From Megaleporinus macrocephalus (Eukaryota > Chordata > Actinopteri > Characiformes > Anostomidae): a stretch of DNA of 64,000 bases. Below the pieces are notes generated by a model. The model made no database searches and was not told the origin of the DNA. It saw nothing but the letters and a program-made list of their open reading frames with translations. Made by a program: the position numbers and the translations under genes. The stretch covers positions 30,068,686 to 30,132,685 of the forward strand of contig CM038702.1 of assembly GCA_021613375.1 (NCBI GenBank), written 5' to 3'. This document shows, in pieces, positions 24,568 through 36,799 of the stretch (within the stretch, counting starts at the first letter, position 1; each line of letters begins with the position of its first letter).

Positions 24568-25053
24568 TTAAAACAGTTTCTGCTTTTTCTGTTTCATTTT
24601 TGGGTGGGACAAATCTACCTGTTTCTGATACATGAGCTCCTCAGTAAGCAGTGTGTTCAGGAACTGCTCCAACTTCGTATGCACACCAGGTATGCCTTTG
24701 TACTCTTCCTTTAGCCAAACATCACTGGCACCAGCCCAAAGTTCTGCTAGAGGGCTGTGGTAGAGACATTTTGCTCTGGTAGCTCCATAAGCATCTATAC
24801 TTCTTTCCCCCCCAATGCCAGCTGTGTCACTTGGAGCCATGATGCCAGGCAACTACTTGCAGATGTTTTGAGTACGACTCGTAGGCATCATCGCAAGATG
24901 TTTATTTCCCCAGCCTGACGCCTCGCTCATAGCTGGTAAATAACCGTTAGGGAGAAGGCAAGAGGAGCCTTTATTGTCTTTGAGTTTGTTGATACATTGC
25001 TCAACGTTTTTCAGCACTTCTAACACTAATGTAGAATTGGCACAGAAGAAGAC
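24568..25053 (-). pseudogene. Unrecognised minus-strand ORF with one in-frame stop
   Basis: Read on the minus strand from 25053, the frame stays open to 24568 except for one TAG at 24855-24853. The first part carries LVLEVLKNVEQCINKLKDNK. The second, from an ATG at 24840, carries RSIDAYGATRAKCLYHSPLAE and KLEQFLNTLLTEELMYQ and ends in a lysine-rich tail. A good acceptor, TTGTTTTTTAG, sits just before 25053. The composition looks protein-coding, with mixed charged and hydrophobic residues, but I do not recognise the family. Possibilities are an exon of a decayed gene, a retrocopy, or a short 90-residue gene starting at 24840. In human, C12orf4 occupies this position and strand between FGF6 and RAD51AP1. 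I saw no homology I could confirm. Confidence 0.3.
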
Positions 25054-25739
25054 CTAAAAAACAATTTTATTTAAAACAGGCACTTCAGTAGGCAGCAAGA
25101 AATGGGTACGTTTTGGTAAATGGAAAAATATGTATGTGTGATTTGTTAAATCTCTTAAAACTTTGTGCAACTGACAAAAGCAGAAAGAAAAGATTTTAAT
25201 GTTTTCACTGACCAGTCTAATTTTACTTTAGAAATATAAACACATTTTGAATTTGATGCCTGCAACTTTTACCACTGAGTTTCCTTTTAATTACACTTTT
25301 TAATGATATGGGAACTGAGGATGGTGATTGTTGCATTTTTGAGACTGGGATATTTGCCCATTCTTGCTTAATACAAAAGTTCAGCTGGTCATCAATGTAC
25401 AGTCTGATTTTAAGTTAATCAGAACAATTCCCTAACATGTGCAATGTAACTATGATCCCCAAGCCCACAGATCAGTGGCTACGCTAGCAGTCAGACTTGG
25501 TTGTCTTACACAGGAATTCTCAAAGGTTGCAATAAAAATTTGTGTGAACGATTTGTATAGGAAAGTGAGATGGAAATTTGGTCTATTGAAATGATTCATA
25601 ATCAATAACGGGTAATCAATAATGGGTACTAGTGTAGTTATTAATTTTCTTTATCCATGGATTTATAGAATATACTCTAGGCTTCTGTTCTTTCTTAGTC
25701 TCTGTCTCTCTTTCTCTCTGTATCTCCCACTATCAGAAG

Positions 25740-26165
25740 AAGCAGGCCCGTGTGTGAGTAGTGTGTGTGCGTACGGAGGAGTGCACGTCAGCGCTGCTCT
25801 GCTATCTGTTCCTCTCTGGGTCTTCTCCCTCTTCGGCGTCAGAAAGGGTCTCTCAAAACCTGCTAAAACCAGTTAAAGATATGCTAGAGGAGACATATGC
25901 TAGAATAGTGCTGACTAGCTGTTAGAAGAGTTGACGTGTCACACGGGTTTGCTCTTTTAGCCTTATAAGATGTTACGGAAGCCAGGGGTGGGTTCCGGGG
26001 GAACTGGTTTTGGGAAACCATATAAGATGCTGTGGCACTGTTCCAGAGGGGGGAGAAGATTCTCTACCTTACATTGTCTTTCCTCAAAATAAATCTTGTT
26101 ACTCATTCTGATCAAGACTCAGAGACTTCGAATCTTATTTTTCTGTCACTATTTCCACCAGCAAG
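25740..26165 (+). mobile_element. Possible solo LTR (plus strand)
   Basis: The segment has the layout of a retroviral-type LTR. There is a TATA-like CATATAAGATG at about 26018 and, roughly 65 bp downstream, AAATAAATC as a polyadenylation signal at about 26086. This is followed by a short tail with ATTCTGATCAAGACTCAGAG. A related TTATAAGATG string lies at 25964. I could not find convincing TG...CA ends or a target-site duplication, so the boundaries are approximate. No gag, pol or env frames adjoin it. An unrelated promoter-like sequence is possible. Confidence 0.35.
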
Positions 26166-26365
26166 TCATAAAAGTTGTTTTGGCTACTGCCCAGATCTCC
26201 TTAATAAAAGTAATAGCCACAAAGCAAGTAAAAGCAACAACTGGCCTGGTAAAAACTTAGCAGAGGTGCAGAAACAAGCAATGTTCAGTATAGACTGCAG
26301 TCCACTTCCAGGATTTGAGTAAGGTGAATAATGATGAATAATGTACCAGCAGACAAATAATTTTT

Positions 26366-26410
26366 TTTAAATAATTAAATATGTTAATTAAACATATTTA
26401 ATTATTTAAA
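26366..26410. repeat. AT-rich inverted repeat (20-bp arms, 5-nt loop)
   Basis: The arms 26366-26385 and 26391-26410 are exact reverse complements around AATTA. This can form a hairpin or cruciform. No terminator role is expected in a vertebrate intergenic region. Confidence 0.8.
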
Positions 26411-28320
26411 TGTTTACATTTCTAGATTTAAAACAAATCTGCATGTGTTGATTTCATTATTTAAAGCTCTAGAAAGTTCAAATGACAGTGTTGATGTATT
26501 TGGACATTATGGTGCTTGTCTAAGAGTTGATCAAAAGCAGTCTGCCAAGCTTGGAAAAACAGTTTGCAAAGCACACCAGTTTAATTCTGCTGCGTTGGCA
26601 TACCCACATTGAAAAAAATGTTATTCCACACCTTGTAGTGGTTTGCAGGTGATGGCAGCATGAACCCATGCAAACATTGGTATGGTGACAGCATTACTGG
26701 CAAAAGTGAATAATCATTAAAGGAAAGTTTTATGAGTGTAGATGAGGACGGCAGGAGGATGCTTTGTAGTCATTTATTTTAATTTTATCTTGCTGGGTTG
26801 ATCAGGAATTTAACAACCAGATGTTTTGTGTCCTTGGCTTCCCACAAAAAAAACCCATCCAGTTTATTTCACCGCTCTGGGAGCAAAAGTTGGGAAAAAT
26901 TTACTTGTGACAGAGTCCACCGCTCACCACTGTAGCTCACCAGTTGCGGTGGCAGAATTTTCTACAGCAGCTTCATTGAAAACAATGGAATATCCAGTTT
27001 GCTGTCATCCACAAGCATGTAAACGTCAGTTCACAAGCATTTGCACCACTTGGCTTTAATAATAGTTATGAATACAATACTATGAAAAGTCAAGTTTAAC
27101 ACATGGATAATAAAACTTCAAACTTAAAATTCGTAGTTTCTTGACATTACACATTTGTTTCCCCTGCTTGATATTTGGGTAATGGACCCAGCACTATGTT
27201 TGGTCAAACTGTTTTTGATGCTGCTGTCTCTTGCTGTTGCACTTTAATGATTTGTACTTTTCAGTGAGTCAGGTCATTTGGTTCAGTTCAAAAAGAAAAG
27301 CAGGGAATTAGTCCCTATTTCTCACTTCAACTCAGGAGAAAAATGATAACGATACATCACTAGACTATTTGAATATTACACATGCACAGGCGTCACCTAC
27401 TTGTTGCATTGTTTTGAGTGATATATTGTATCAGCAAAATAGCAGCATAATATCAAATAGTTTGCTTGCTTTGCAAAATGCCTACAGGTTAGTATTCAAC
27501 TTTATAGTATTGCAATGCTCACTACAAGTTTTACTGCTGTATTTGGTCACAGCTATACTGTAAACAAGTGAAGCTGAGTGTGATGGCAATAAAGGTGGAA
27601 CTGCCACTCTTTTGTGTCCCTTCAGGGTCATACCCTGAGCAGCCTGCTCGGTGTTGTCCAAGGTTTAAGAAACTGTCTGTAGTGAAATGTGTAAAACAAA
27701 CAAACAACTTGGAATAAATGTTGTCCAGGATGTTGTTAAAGGTGTCAGCAGTGAAGTTGGTTTCCTGTTTGCCAGCTTGTTTTGCAAATGTTTATGTTCC
27801 ACCTTAAATTGTGCTGTAGCTGTACAAGTTTTAGCTGTACAGAAGAACATTTGATTAAGAAGCTGGTGAATAGGAAAACCTCAGCCTTGTTTAAAGATAA
27901 AGATTATCGGTCCAGTATGGTTCCTTGGCAAGGGTGTGAAAAGTAACAACATCCCCTTCACAGTCTGGAATGGTAGATTTATTCAAATAGTCCTACAATA
28001 TAGTTGTATGTTAATGTCTCTACTATCCTCAAGGGTGAAAGGTCCCAAACACACATGTAAAAGCACAACTTTCTCTTTTGCTTTCTTTTTTATTTTGTTT
28101 ATTGTTTTTTTTATTATTATTAATATTTTTATTTTTAGGTTACTAAAATATTGTCCGTTTTTTCTGTATACAATAGTAAGTGGTAATTGAGGTTTCCTAG
28201 TTATTTATACGTCTACGTATTTATACCTGTAAATAAAGGTTCATCTACTTTTCGAGCTATGTTCCTGCCTGAGCTGTATTCCGTCTGAATTAACATGCTA
28301 CACCGCTCTGCTACTACATT
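26411..28320. other. Intergenic, no gene seen
   Basis: AT-rich sequence upstream of rad51ap1 with only short, unrecognisable open frames and no convincing exon. Confidence 0.4.
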
Positions 28321-29117
28321 GAGCGAGTCCATGGATTAAAGATCATGTGAAATTGGCACGTCTTTTTCAACAGCCAAAGGCTCAATCTCAAATGTAGTGC
28401 ACTACAGAGACTTCCACACTCAGATAATGCGCTGAATGTTAGCAGAAAGTCGTACAGTTTATGGCTTAATATATTTGGCTTTCCGTTCGAAATATATTTT
28501 ACTGCTTGAGTGTAGAGGCCTTTTCCTAAACTCACCTAGTGCACTTCATAGGGAGAAGTAAGTCATTTGGGCTTCAGCCAGAGACGCAGCCTTGCTGTTT
28601 ATTTCTAAAGTAATAATACTTCGGCAGCAGATTCGATTTTCCATAGATCGCATATGTGTGTGTATATATGTGTATGTGTGTATGTTTTAAATGTTTTTTA
28701 CAAATAAAATATTACTTCAGAGCAGGGATTCAATATGTCTGTCTGTTAGTACGGAAATCCGTATTTGTAGAAGACGGTTTTGTTTTTATTGCGAATATTA
28801 CGAATGTGGGCATTCAAATCTTGAAATGACTTTTCCTGGTTTGTTTCCTGGCGGGTAGCTGATCTGTGTCAAACTCAAAAGCGGAGTATTGTTTTGATCA
28901 TATTTTGTAACTACAATCAGTACAAGTATAAGAAGTTCAGTTAAGAGGTAGTAAATGTTTTGAACAGATTTTTTTCAATGTGTCGTGCACCAGTAGTACT
29001 GTAACAGTTAGCAAATAGCTAACATATGCGCCAGCTTGGGAGGTTGAAGCGTTATGTTGCTTTCAAAATAAAAACTCTCGTTTGGTCTGACGTCTTAATT
29101 GTCTGCTTCTCTATAAA

Positions 29118-32100
29118 ATGGACCGGCCACCAAGGTTTGTTTAATGATTTTCTTCTCAACGTCTTCTGTATACACACTTCTGTATACATTCGTGAAACTC
29201 TCATTCGTATTGTTTTGTAACGTTGGATGTGTTGTAAATCTTTTGTGTTTTCTTTAATTTCTTCCGTCTCTAATGCTTATGACTTTTTTTTTCTTTTTCC
29301 AGAAATAGAAAAAATGTTAATTATTCAGATTTCCTGGATGATGATGGTAAGACATTGATTACAGCACTTGATTATTCGAGTTATGTATAGGCTAGTTAAA
29401 ACTTGAACAGGTCAGATTTAACCAAAGTCTTTTAAAGTGCTTTAATGTTAAATGCACATGAAAAAATAAAGGAGTCAGAATTGCTGATTGTGATTGGTGG
29501 TAGGAACCAGGTGTTCTAAGTGTTTATTGTCTCTAACAGCTACCTCAAAGAAAGCTTATACATGAAGTACATACTTATACCAGTACACTACCTAATGCCT
29601 AAACCACTATTTTACAATGGCTTTGAGATCATATATAAGCCTACAACATTTGTCCTAAATCCATCCATGGCAGAGGGGTGCATGCAGGGCTCTGTAAGGC
29701 AACTTTTTTCAGTTTTACCACTATCGTATGATCATGTAAAAAAAAATCAGAAAACTCTAGTAGGATTATCAGTCATTTTGGAAAGTAAATAAAATGGCTA
29801 TATTTGCTTAATGGACACACTATGTTAAAAATACACTGTGAAGAAAATGTCTTTGAATTGAATTTTTTTATTTCTTTAAAACAAGGTAACTAACTGCATT
29901 GCTAATTGTACATTTTATGTTTACAACAGATGAAGATTTTGCCACAGTGAAAGCTCTGCAAAATAAAAAAGCTCGAGCATCTGTTAAGGAACCTCATTGT
30001 GATAATAACAGGGAAACTCTAAGTAACTCTCCAAAAGAAATAATTAATTCAACTAGAAAAGGATCCACAGAGAGGTTATTTTTTGACTTTCTTTTACATT
30101 AATTGAAAAGTGTGCTTCTTCCCTGAGTAGTTGTGTTTGTTGCATATGAATAGAAATAATACCTTTTAATAAGTTATAATGTATATATGTTTTTCAGAGT
30201 GTCTTTAGATGAAAAATTGTATAAAAGAGATTTGGAAGCGGCTCTGAGTCTATCTCTGCAGCAGAGTATGGACAAAGTGGAGGAACCACTTGCTAATGCT
30301 CCAGGTGTGATTATTTTGTCATATATTGTCATGTCAGAGTTCAAACTCTTTTTACTGAACTTTGAATAAACCTATTCTTTCTTATCTGCTCAAAAGAAGA
30401 TTGTCAGCCTCCTGTGCTGACACACTGCAGCGTGGATGGCAGTTGCCTAGGTAAGGTATTAAAAGAGAGTTATTGTCATTAATATCATTAACATTTGTTA
30501 AAATCAGTAACAGTTTAAATGCATTACGTATGTTTATTTTGCCAAGATATTTTGTTAAAAATTAGTTGTTTTTTGCTTAGAATACAGTACATCAAACCAC
30601 CTCCCTCGAGATTCACCTCCTGTGTTGTCAAACTGCAGCGTGGATGTCAGCTGCTTAGGTAAAACAGATTGTGGCTTGTCTACTTAATTAACCACCATAT
30701 GCTAAGAAATACAAATATCAACTTTATTTTACAAGAGTTAAATGGTGGTGTGTTACATTTCATAATTGTCTTTCACTATGAACTTTTAGTGCTTAAGCAG
30801 TTAGACTAATCCACATGATTGAGCTAATAAGTATACTAATTCTAAAATCTAGACTACCGATTTGTTGTCTAACAATTTGCATTTATTTTAATAAAAACAT
30901 CACTTTTTGCTTGGCCGGTTTTGATGCTGTATTACATGTGGTAATGTGCCCACTTAAAAGCTGTACTTAAATGAGAAGATTACAGTTACACAGTCATGGA
31001 GCCATTCAGCAGCTGAACTTTGATATGAACTAGAGCTGATGAGAAGGGTCAAACAAGGAAAACATGTTAACAGCATTAAAATAATAACTGCAAATCATTT
31101 ATCTTTTACCCCACTAATTTAATGTTTTGGGGTTTCCTTCTTGTGCAATTTTAGGGTTAGATCAAGTCACTAGCGAGCAAACACCCTCAACTGCTTCCTC
31201 CAGACAAAAGAAAAACCCTATAAACAGAGAGTGGTTGTTGCAGGATGAGAATGACAGTGCGGGGGGCGAAGACTACAAACCTCAAAACACGCCAGGTACT
31301 CACGTCAGTCTACACAGTGCACTTTGTCACCATGAACATGAAGTGGCTTCAAGTTTATTGCACGACAGTTTAATGCCCTTCCTTTTTTCACTTCTTCAGA
31401 TAGTGACCTAGATTTCAGTGATCCTGATGCGAGTGAGGATGAAGAGTTTACAATAAGGAGAAAACAAGAAAAAAAGAAAACGAGCAGGAAAGAGAAAAAG
31501 ACGGCTAAGAAAGAGAAATACACTCAAAAACCTAAATCTAAAACCATAGAGAAATCTGCAGGTTGTACACAATTATTATTTTCTTGATTTTGTGTGTGTG
31601 TGTGTGTGTTCAATTTTATGTTTAAGTTACAGTCTTTCAGCTTCATGACATTGTCTTTTCACAGTGGAAACATAAACAAAATTACCTGTGGAGCTTTATT
31701 TTTCTCCTCTCTCAAAGATGACAGCTTTCTGATAGTGACTGTGATAGCTTTGGTGGCTTTCCTGGTTTTGCATGGTTGTTTAAGTCCCATTTTTTCTGTA
31801 GCTGTTGAAGCTGCCACACAATGCAAAATTGCATTTACATAATTACATAATTGTGTTACTTAATGTTAACAGTACTGCTGTGAATGACCCACTATATCTG
31901 CTCTGTGGTGGTCCTCTGGGGGTTCTGATCATTAAAGAACTGGGTGAAAGGAGAGTAACAAAGTATACAGAGAAACAGATGAACTACAGTCTGTAAGTGT
32001 AGACTATGAAGTGCACCTGTATCGTAAATGGATTTGATAAAATGGACAATGTGTGTCGATACAAGGAGGTCGTTTTAATGTTATGGCTAACCGGTGTATA

Positions 32101-33138
32101 AAGGCACTTATTTTTTTACAAACGGTTGTCTGTTTCTCAGCTTGCTTTGTTAGCTTTTATTTACCCTCTTCATCAGTGGAAAGGAAGTGGTCACTGGACC
32201 ACCATTACGTTGGTGAACCATTGTCAGAGGCAGAGTTGAGAATGATGCACACACATAATACTTGTGCCCTCTGATGAACAGTTTATCCTAAAGCAAATCT
32301 AAGAAAGTAACCAGTATGCATATAACTAAACATTGTTAAAGATTGCCTTTAATTAGAGTTCCTTAAGCTTGAATGAATCAAATTAATTAATTAATAACTG
32401 CCTTATGAACATTTGGATGTTTCCTTATTTAGCAGCTAGCAAGACAGCACTCAATGTGAGTCCAGGCGTTGCTCAGTCTGTACCAGCTCGGAAAAAGAGT
32501 CCAATTACTCCTCCTACGCCCAAGCTTGCACTCTGCTCCAGTCCTGCAGGTGGCAGACTTCCCAAATGGAATCCTCCTGGTGAGGCTAAGATGTGTGTGT
32601 GTCTGTGTGTCTGTGTGTTCATTTTGCTTGTTCCTACATGTTTACCACGTTATTTTTTCCAAAAAAAATCTAATAGAGCAGAAAATAAGTCTTTTGGATG
32701 CTGAGATTAAGGTTAGGGTTAGATGTAGGTGTAGTATTATTTAGTTATACTAAAACAAACAATGCCAGTATCCAGTGACATCATTACTTGATTACTGATT
32801 ACAATGTGACTTTACTTTACTTTATATTTTGCAGTATAACAAATGTAGTTCTATTTTAGGCTACATTTGTAACAGAACCATATCCAATTAATTTTTTTAC
32901 CCTTTGCTACTCAAGCTATTTTTGAGCTATTTTCTAGCTAGAAGAAGCTAGAAACTTTGATATTCAAAGTTGATATTCAGTACTTGTTTCTATCTGTTGA
33001 CTGATAACAGGGTTGTTGAGAAGTAGCCCTACTTCCTGTCAGAGTGGCCCAATAAAATCTCCTGGCCTGGGTCTGCGTTTAGGACTGTCCCGTCTGGCTC
33101 GAGTCAAACCCCTGCACCCCAATGCTACAGCGCATTAG
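29118..33138 (+). CDS. rad51ap1: RAD51-associated protein 1 (10 exons)
   Basis: Exons are 29118-29134, 29303-29346, 29930-30074, 30198-30304, 30397-30450, 30581-30658, 31155-31295, 31400-31561, 32433-32579 and 33011-33138. They total 1023 bp and encode 340 residues. The protein stimulates the RAD51 recombinase in homologous recombination and binds DNA. Recognisable blocks are the N-terminal VNYSDF (11-16) with an acidic run, LDEKLYKRDLEAALSLSL (72-89), and a lysine-rich DNA-binding stretch encoded by exon 8. The C-terminal GLGLRLGLSRLARVKPLHP (317-335) is the RAD51-binding motif. Exons 5 and 6 are near copies of each other, so a PPVL-x-x-CSVD-x-SCL unit occurs twice where human has one. Human WVPP, reported to matter for DMC1 binding, reads WNPP (295-298). 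NAGNAG-type acceptors at exons 5 and 9 could shift the length by one residue. Confidence 0.93.
31584..31606. repeat. (TG)n microsatellite
   Basis: A pure TG run in rad51ap1 intron 8, just after the exon 8 donor. Confidence 0.85.
31871..32098 (+). mobile_element. Fish interspersed repeat in rad51ap1 intron 8
   Basis: The segment contains AAAGAACTGGGTGAAAGG, ACAGTCTGTAAGTGTAGA and GTTTTAATGTTATGGCT followed by CGGTGTATA. I know this set of strings from a very common interspersed repeat of fish genomes. It has no coding frame. The exact family name and ends are not established here. Confidence 0.5.
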
Positions 33139-33395
33139 ATTGACTTTGTGTAAATACTTTGCTGTATCTTGTACAAATATTGTAGCTGCTGTGTCTGTCT
33201 GTCTGACTTCAAAGCATTTTTGATATTATGATATTGAGAATTTCAGTTTTTTGAATTCTTTATCTTTGTGTTATTTTTAATTTAATTGGAAAATATTGCT
33301 ATGTATTTGTCATATGTATGTGTAATCTTTTTATAATTTTATATGCCTTTGTGTGATGCATTTCCTCTTGATCGTGTGTATGTGCAGCTATAAGC

Positions 33396-33401
33396 AATAA
33401 A
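33396..33401 (+). terminator. rad51ap1 polyadenylation signal
   Basis: AATAAA lies 258 bp after the stop codon, followed by a TTTTCGTTTTGGTTTT-like T/GT-rich element. It is the only canonical signal before the next repeat cluster. Confidence 0.75.
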
Positions 33402-33516
33402 AATGTCTTTTAATTCTTTTTCGTTTTGGTTTTATTTGTTGTTACTAATGATTGTTTACTATTTTGCAGTCTGTGGCATCAATATTATTGAATAAGTATT
33501 ATCTAGCAACAAATAC

Positions 33517-33990
33517 ACCATATGGACAAAATATTCGTAACACGCCTTTTAATCACTGAATGCAGATCATTTGTTCAACCTATTGCCACTGGTGTATAAA
33601 ATCAAACACCAAGCCATGCAGTCTGCCTTTACAAGCGTTTATGAAAGAATGAGTTGTTCTGAAGAGCTCACCGAGTTTGAGTGTTGTGCTGTAAAGGAAT
33701 GTCACCATTGCATCAAGTCAATTTGTTAAATTTGCTAAGTCACTTAGTGTGTAAAAGTTGTCAACAGCTCTTCTGGCTCAATGACTGCAGAGTATCAAAC
33801 TTCCTCTGGCATTAACAGCAACACAAAAACTGGACCAGCTTCATGGCATGGGTTTTTATGGCTTTGAAGCTGCATGTAAGCCTTACATCACCAAACACAA
33901 TGCCAAGCATCAGATGGAGTGGTAGCATAAATTCCGTCCCACCACTTTTGTGTGGTGCCACCCCTGGCTGGAATAGCGTGTGTAGTTAAA
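33517..33990 (+). mobile_element. Tc1/mariner-type transposon relic, 5' half
   Basis: The left part begins ACCATATGGACAAAATATTC and continues through GGTGTATAAAATCAAACACC and ATGCAGTCTGCCTTTACAA. This is the terminal repeat and leader of a widespread fish Tc1-like element. A decayed transposase N-terminus follows, with SEELTEFECC and, after a deletion, LHGMGFYGFEAACKPYITKH. Internal stops and deletions make it inactive. No right terminal repeat lies adjacent, but a matching 3' half lies at 36509-36775 in the same orientation. Confidence 0.7.
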
Positions 33991-34125
33991 TCACCAATGC
34001 CAAAATCAGTCATACAGAACTAAAAATGTAAGTGCAATAAGTGCAAAATTAATATTTTGACATATAAAACTGACATATAAAACAACTAGAGTTGTAGTGA
34101 ATCTTTTTGGTGTGTCCACACTCTC

Positions 34126-34680
34126 ATGCCAACAATGTTGGAAGAAAGCTGTAACAAATGTAAGCACATGGAATTTTTGATTGACCCTGGGTTCTGTGGA
34201 GAGCTAAGACATTTTTCTCAACCCTTAATAAATAATAACTCTACCCTTACTAAGTGTACCCAAATTATGGAGCTTATGGGAAAGCAAGATATCTTTCAGC
34301 GTGTCTTGAATTTAACATATAGGTAAAAACAGTACAGGCAAGATGGCATAACACATACTTTCTTTCACTGTAAATGCCTTGCACTGCCTTATTAGAGTGT
34401 AATCTACTCTATGCTGGACCTCATATGATGCAGCAGTACCTGAAACAGAGTTCATTAATAGCACCAGAAGCACAGGAAAAAAATTGAATTGAATAGAGGG
34501 AAAAGCCTTGATCTACTGAACATCAAAGTGCATGTCACTATAGCGTAGGAACACATTAGAAACTGTATTGACATGCATCCCAGTTGCAGAACTAACTGTA
34601 TCAGTTAAGATGGAACATTATGGCCACACAAAAATGTGCATAGTTTAATTTTCTACTGCCAGCAGCTTTAGAGTGCTAGA
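34126..34680. other. Sequence between transposon relics, nothing recognised
   Basis: AT-rich DNA between two Tc1-type relics. A 66-codon open frame at 34126-34326 has no recognisable features. Confidence 0.35.
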
Positions 34681-35410
34681 TTTGGAGTCCACTTCTGTGA
34701 AAGAATGGAATTCATGCTTAGCCAATTCTTCTGTACAAACAGCTTCAACTCTGTTATGTTGGTGGGTTTCTACTCATGTTTCAGTCACAACATTTCTACT
34801 GGATTAAAGATTATAGTACTTTCACTTGGCCATTTCAGAACATTAACTTTATTCTTCTTTAACCATTCTTTAATCATGGCACTCCATCCTGAACAGATGC
34901 TGCAAAATAGGCCCAAACTATGATACTACCACCACCACATTTCACAGATGTTTTTTGCTGAAATGCACTGTTTTTTTTTCTCCAGACATAATGCTTGTCA
35001 GACAAAATACTCTCAGATCTGTTTTGGTTTCACCCGTCCCAAAAACATTATTAGCTTTTTCCTTGCAACTCTGCCAGACACACCATTAAGGTTCAGTATT
35101 CAGTATTAAGTTTCAGTGGGCTCATTAACATTAGCATAAGCCAATGTGAGAAACGACTTAAGTTGCTGGGTTAACTGGGTTTCTTTGTGACCTTGCAGAC
35201 CATTACATGCTTTACTCTTGGATCTTTGTTTGTTGACCACTCCTAGGCAGGGTAATACTGGTCTTGAGTTTGGATTGGTGGAGTCCAAACTCTTTAAAAA
35301 TGTTTTTCTCACCTTTTTTTCTTCTGAGATTCTTAGAAATATGCTTTGTTCTTTGGAAATATAGAATATTCTAAAGGAAATGAATGGAAGTCCATAGGAT
35401 GGCCCCACAA
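34680..35410 (-). mobile_element. Tc1-type transposon relic, transposase on minus strand
   Basis: The reverse complement encodes fragments of a Tc1 transposase C-terminus: GGGSIIVWAYFAAS, then KEWLKKNKVNVLKWPS, FNPVEML and KPTNITELK. The plus strand therefore shows strings such as AACCATTCTTTAATCATGGC and GATACTACCACCACCACATT. The order of the fragments fits a Tc1 transposase with the central DDE part deleted, and stops are present. It is a second Tc1 family, distinct from that at 33517-33990, and related to the fragment at 58125-58350. Confidence 0.7.
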
Positions 35411-36508
35411 TTCACAGAAACAAATATTTGTCTGTGTGTGTGTGCAGGTGTGTGTTTTTTCTTCCTTCCTTTTTTCATCTTTTTGAGCTTAACTACTAGT
35501 TATTATACACACTAATTAATTAAAAATTTAGTAAAATTGTCAAAATAATAATTTCCCATGATATATGGGTGGTGTATAAATATGGCTGTGATTTACACTG
35601 CAGCCTGACAGCTCTCCACCTGTTCCTGGCCTGTGTGTACTAAAATTGAAAATTGATGACATGGAAAAATGGAATAGGCACTGTGTGGTAGAATTTGTTA
35701 TTAGCCTTAAAGAGCAGTGTGTAATGATCTATATTTTTTTACTAAATTCATTTTAAAGGCATTAAGTTATTTTTGACAGGGAGTTCTTGTGAGTGCATAT
35801 GATATTGCCAAACAGCCTTGTTTTGGGGCATTTAAAACATATGGCCTCAGTGTTTTATCACTTGTGAGTCTGTGTCATAGTCATGAACAGATGTGTTTAT
35901 GATTCTGTAGGCCAGGTTCTCTGTGGGTGTTGACGCCAGGCTCACTGCCTCATTCCCTATAACTATACCGCTATCACTATGGAGACAATGACTTGGGTTG
36001 GTCTTTGTTCAGGCACACACATACAGACTTGTATAAAAGCAGATTAAAAAAACTTTCTTTTGCAATGTCTTTGTTGGATTATTATTTTAAAAAATGAACA
36101 TGCCTATTAATTTCACAAGCAGGTTAATCCTCTAAACTGTACCTCGAAAACTTTACAGGAGAGGGCAAAAACAATTTTGACAAGTCAGTAAAGCCAGAAT
36201 TTTTCCCAAGCTATTTTGGAGCATTTCTATTGGTCCATTCATCATTAAATTCTCATGCAATGTAAAGGGCTGCTATCGTAAAATAAAAATTGACAAAAAT
36301 GGAGATTTATGTTTTATATTTTATACGCAAAATCAACATTTTACTGATGAAGCAACATTATAAGTAAAAAATATCCAGACAGCCTTATAATAATTGAATT
36401 AAACTTATCCACAAACAGCTGGTATAGTCTCCATAGAGGAGCACAGCGAACAGAAGGACAGCACAAATGAGCCATGTTAAATTCTAGTTGTTGGCTAGAG
36501 GAATGTAA

Positions 36509-36775
36509 AACCCATAGCACTGGGCTATGGAGCAGTGGAAATGGAGTGATTGTGCTCCATCCTATACTTTTGGATGTGGTTGAGTAAAGTTAAAATTATT
36601 CATCCTCAGTACCTGACCCCACTAATGCTCTTGTGCCTGATTAAGATTACTGTCATAGCAATGTTTCAACATAGTGTAAAGCCCTCCCAGATGAGTACAG
36701 GCTATTATTGCAGCACAGGGGGGTTTCCTAGGAAACACTGGTTGGGCGGCTGTCTACAATTTTTTGGACATGTTT
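36509..36775 (+). mobile_element. Tc1/mariner-type transposon relic, 3' half
   Basis: The segment begins at a GGAGCAGTGGAAATGG string. It runs through CAGTACCTGACCCCACTAAT and GTAAAGCCCTCCCAGA, then CAGGCTATTATTGCAGCA, and ends near TTTTTTGGACATG. I recognise this as the 3' part of the same fish Tc1-like family whose 5' part lies at 33517-33990. Coding frames are destroyed. Confidence 0.55.
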
Positions 36776-36799
36776 AGAATGACAACAGAAGTATAGAAT

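Noticed and set aside
26032..26322. 96-codon plus-strand frame
   Set aside because: It overlaps the LTR-like segment and has no recognisable retroviral or cellular protein features.
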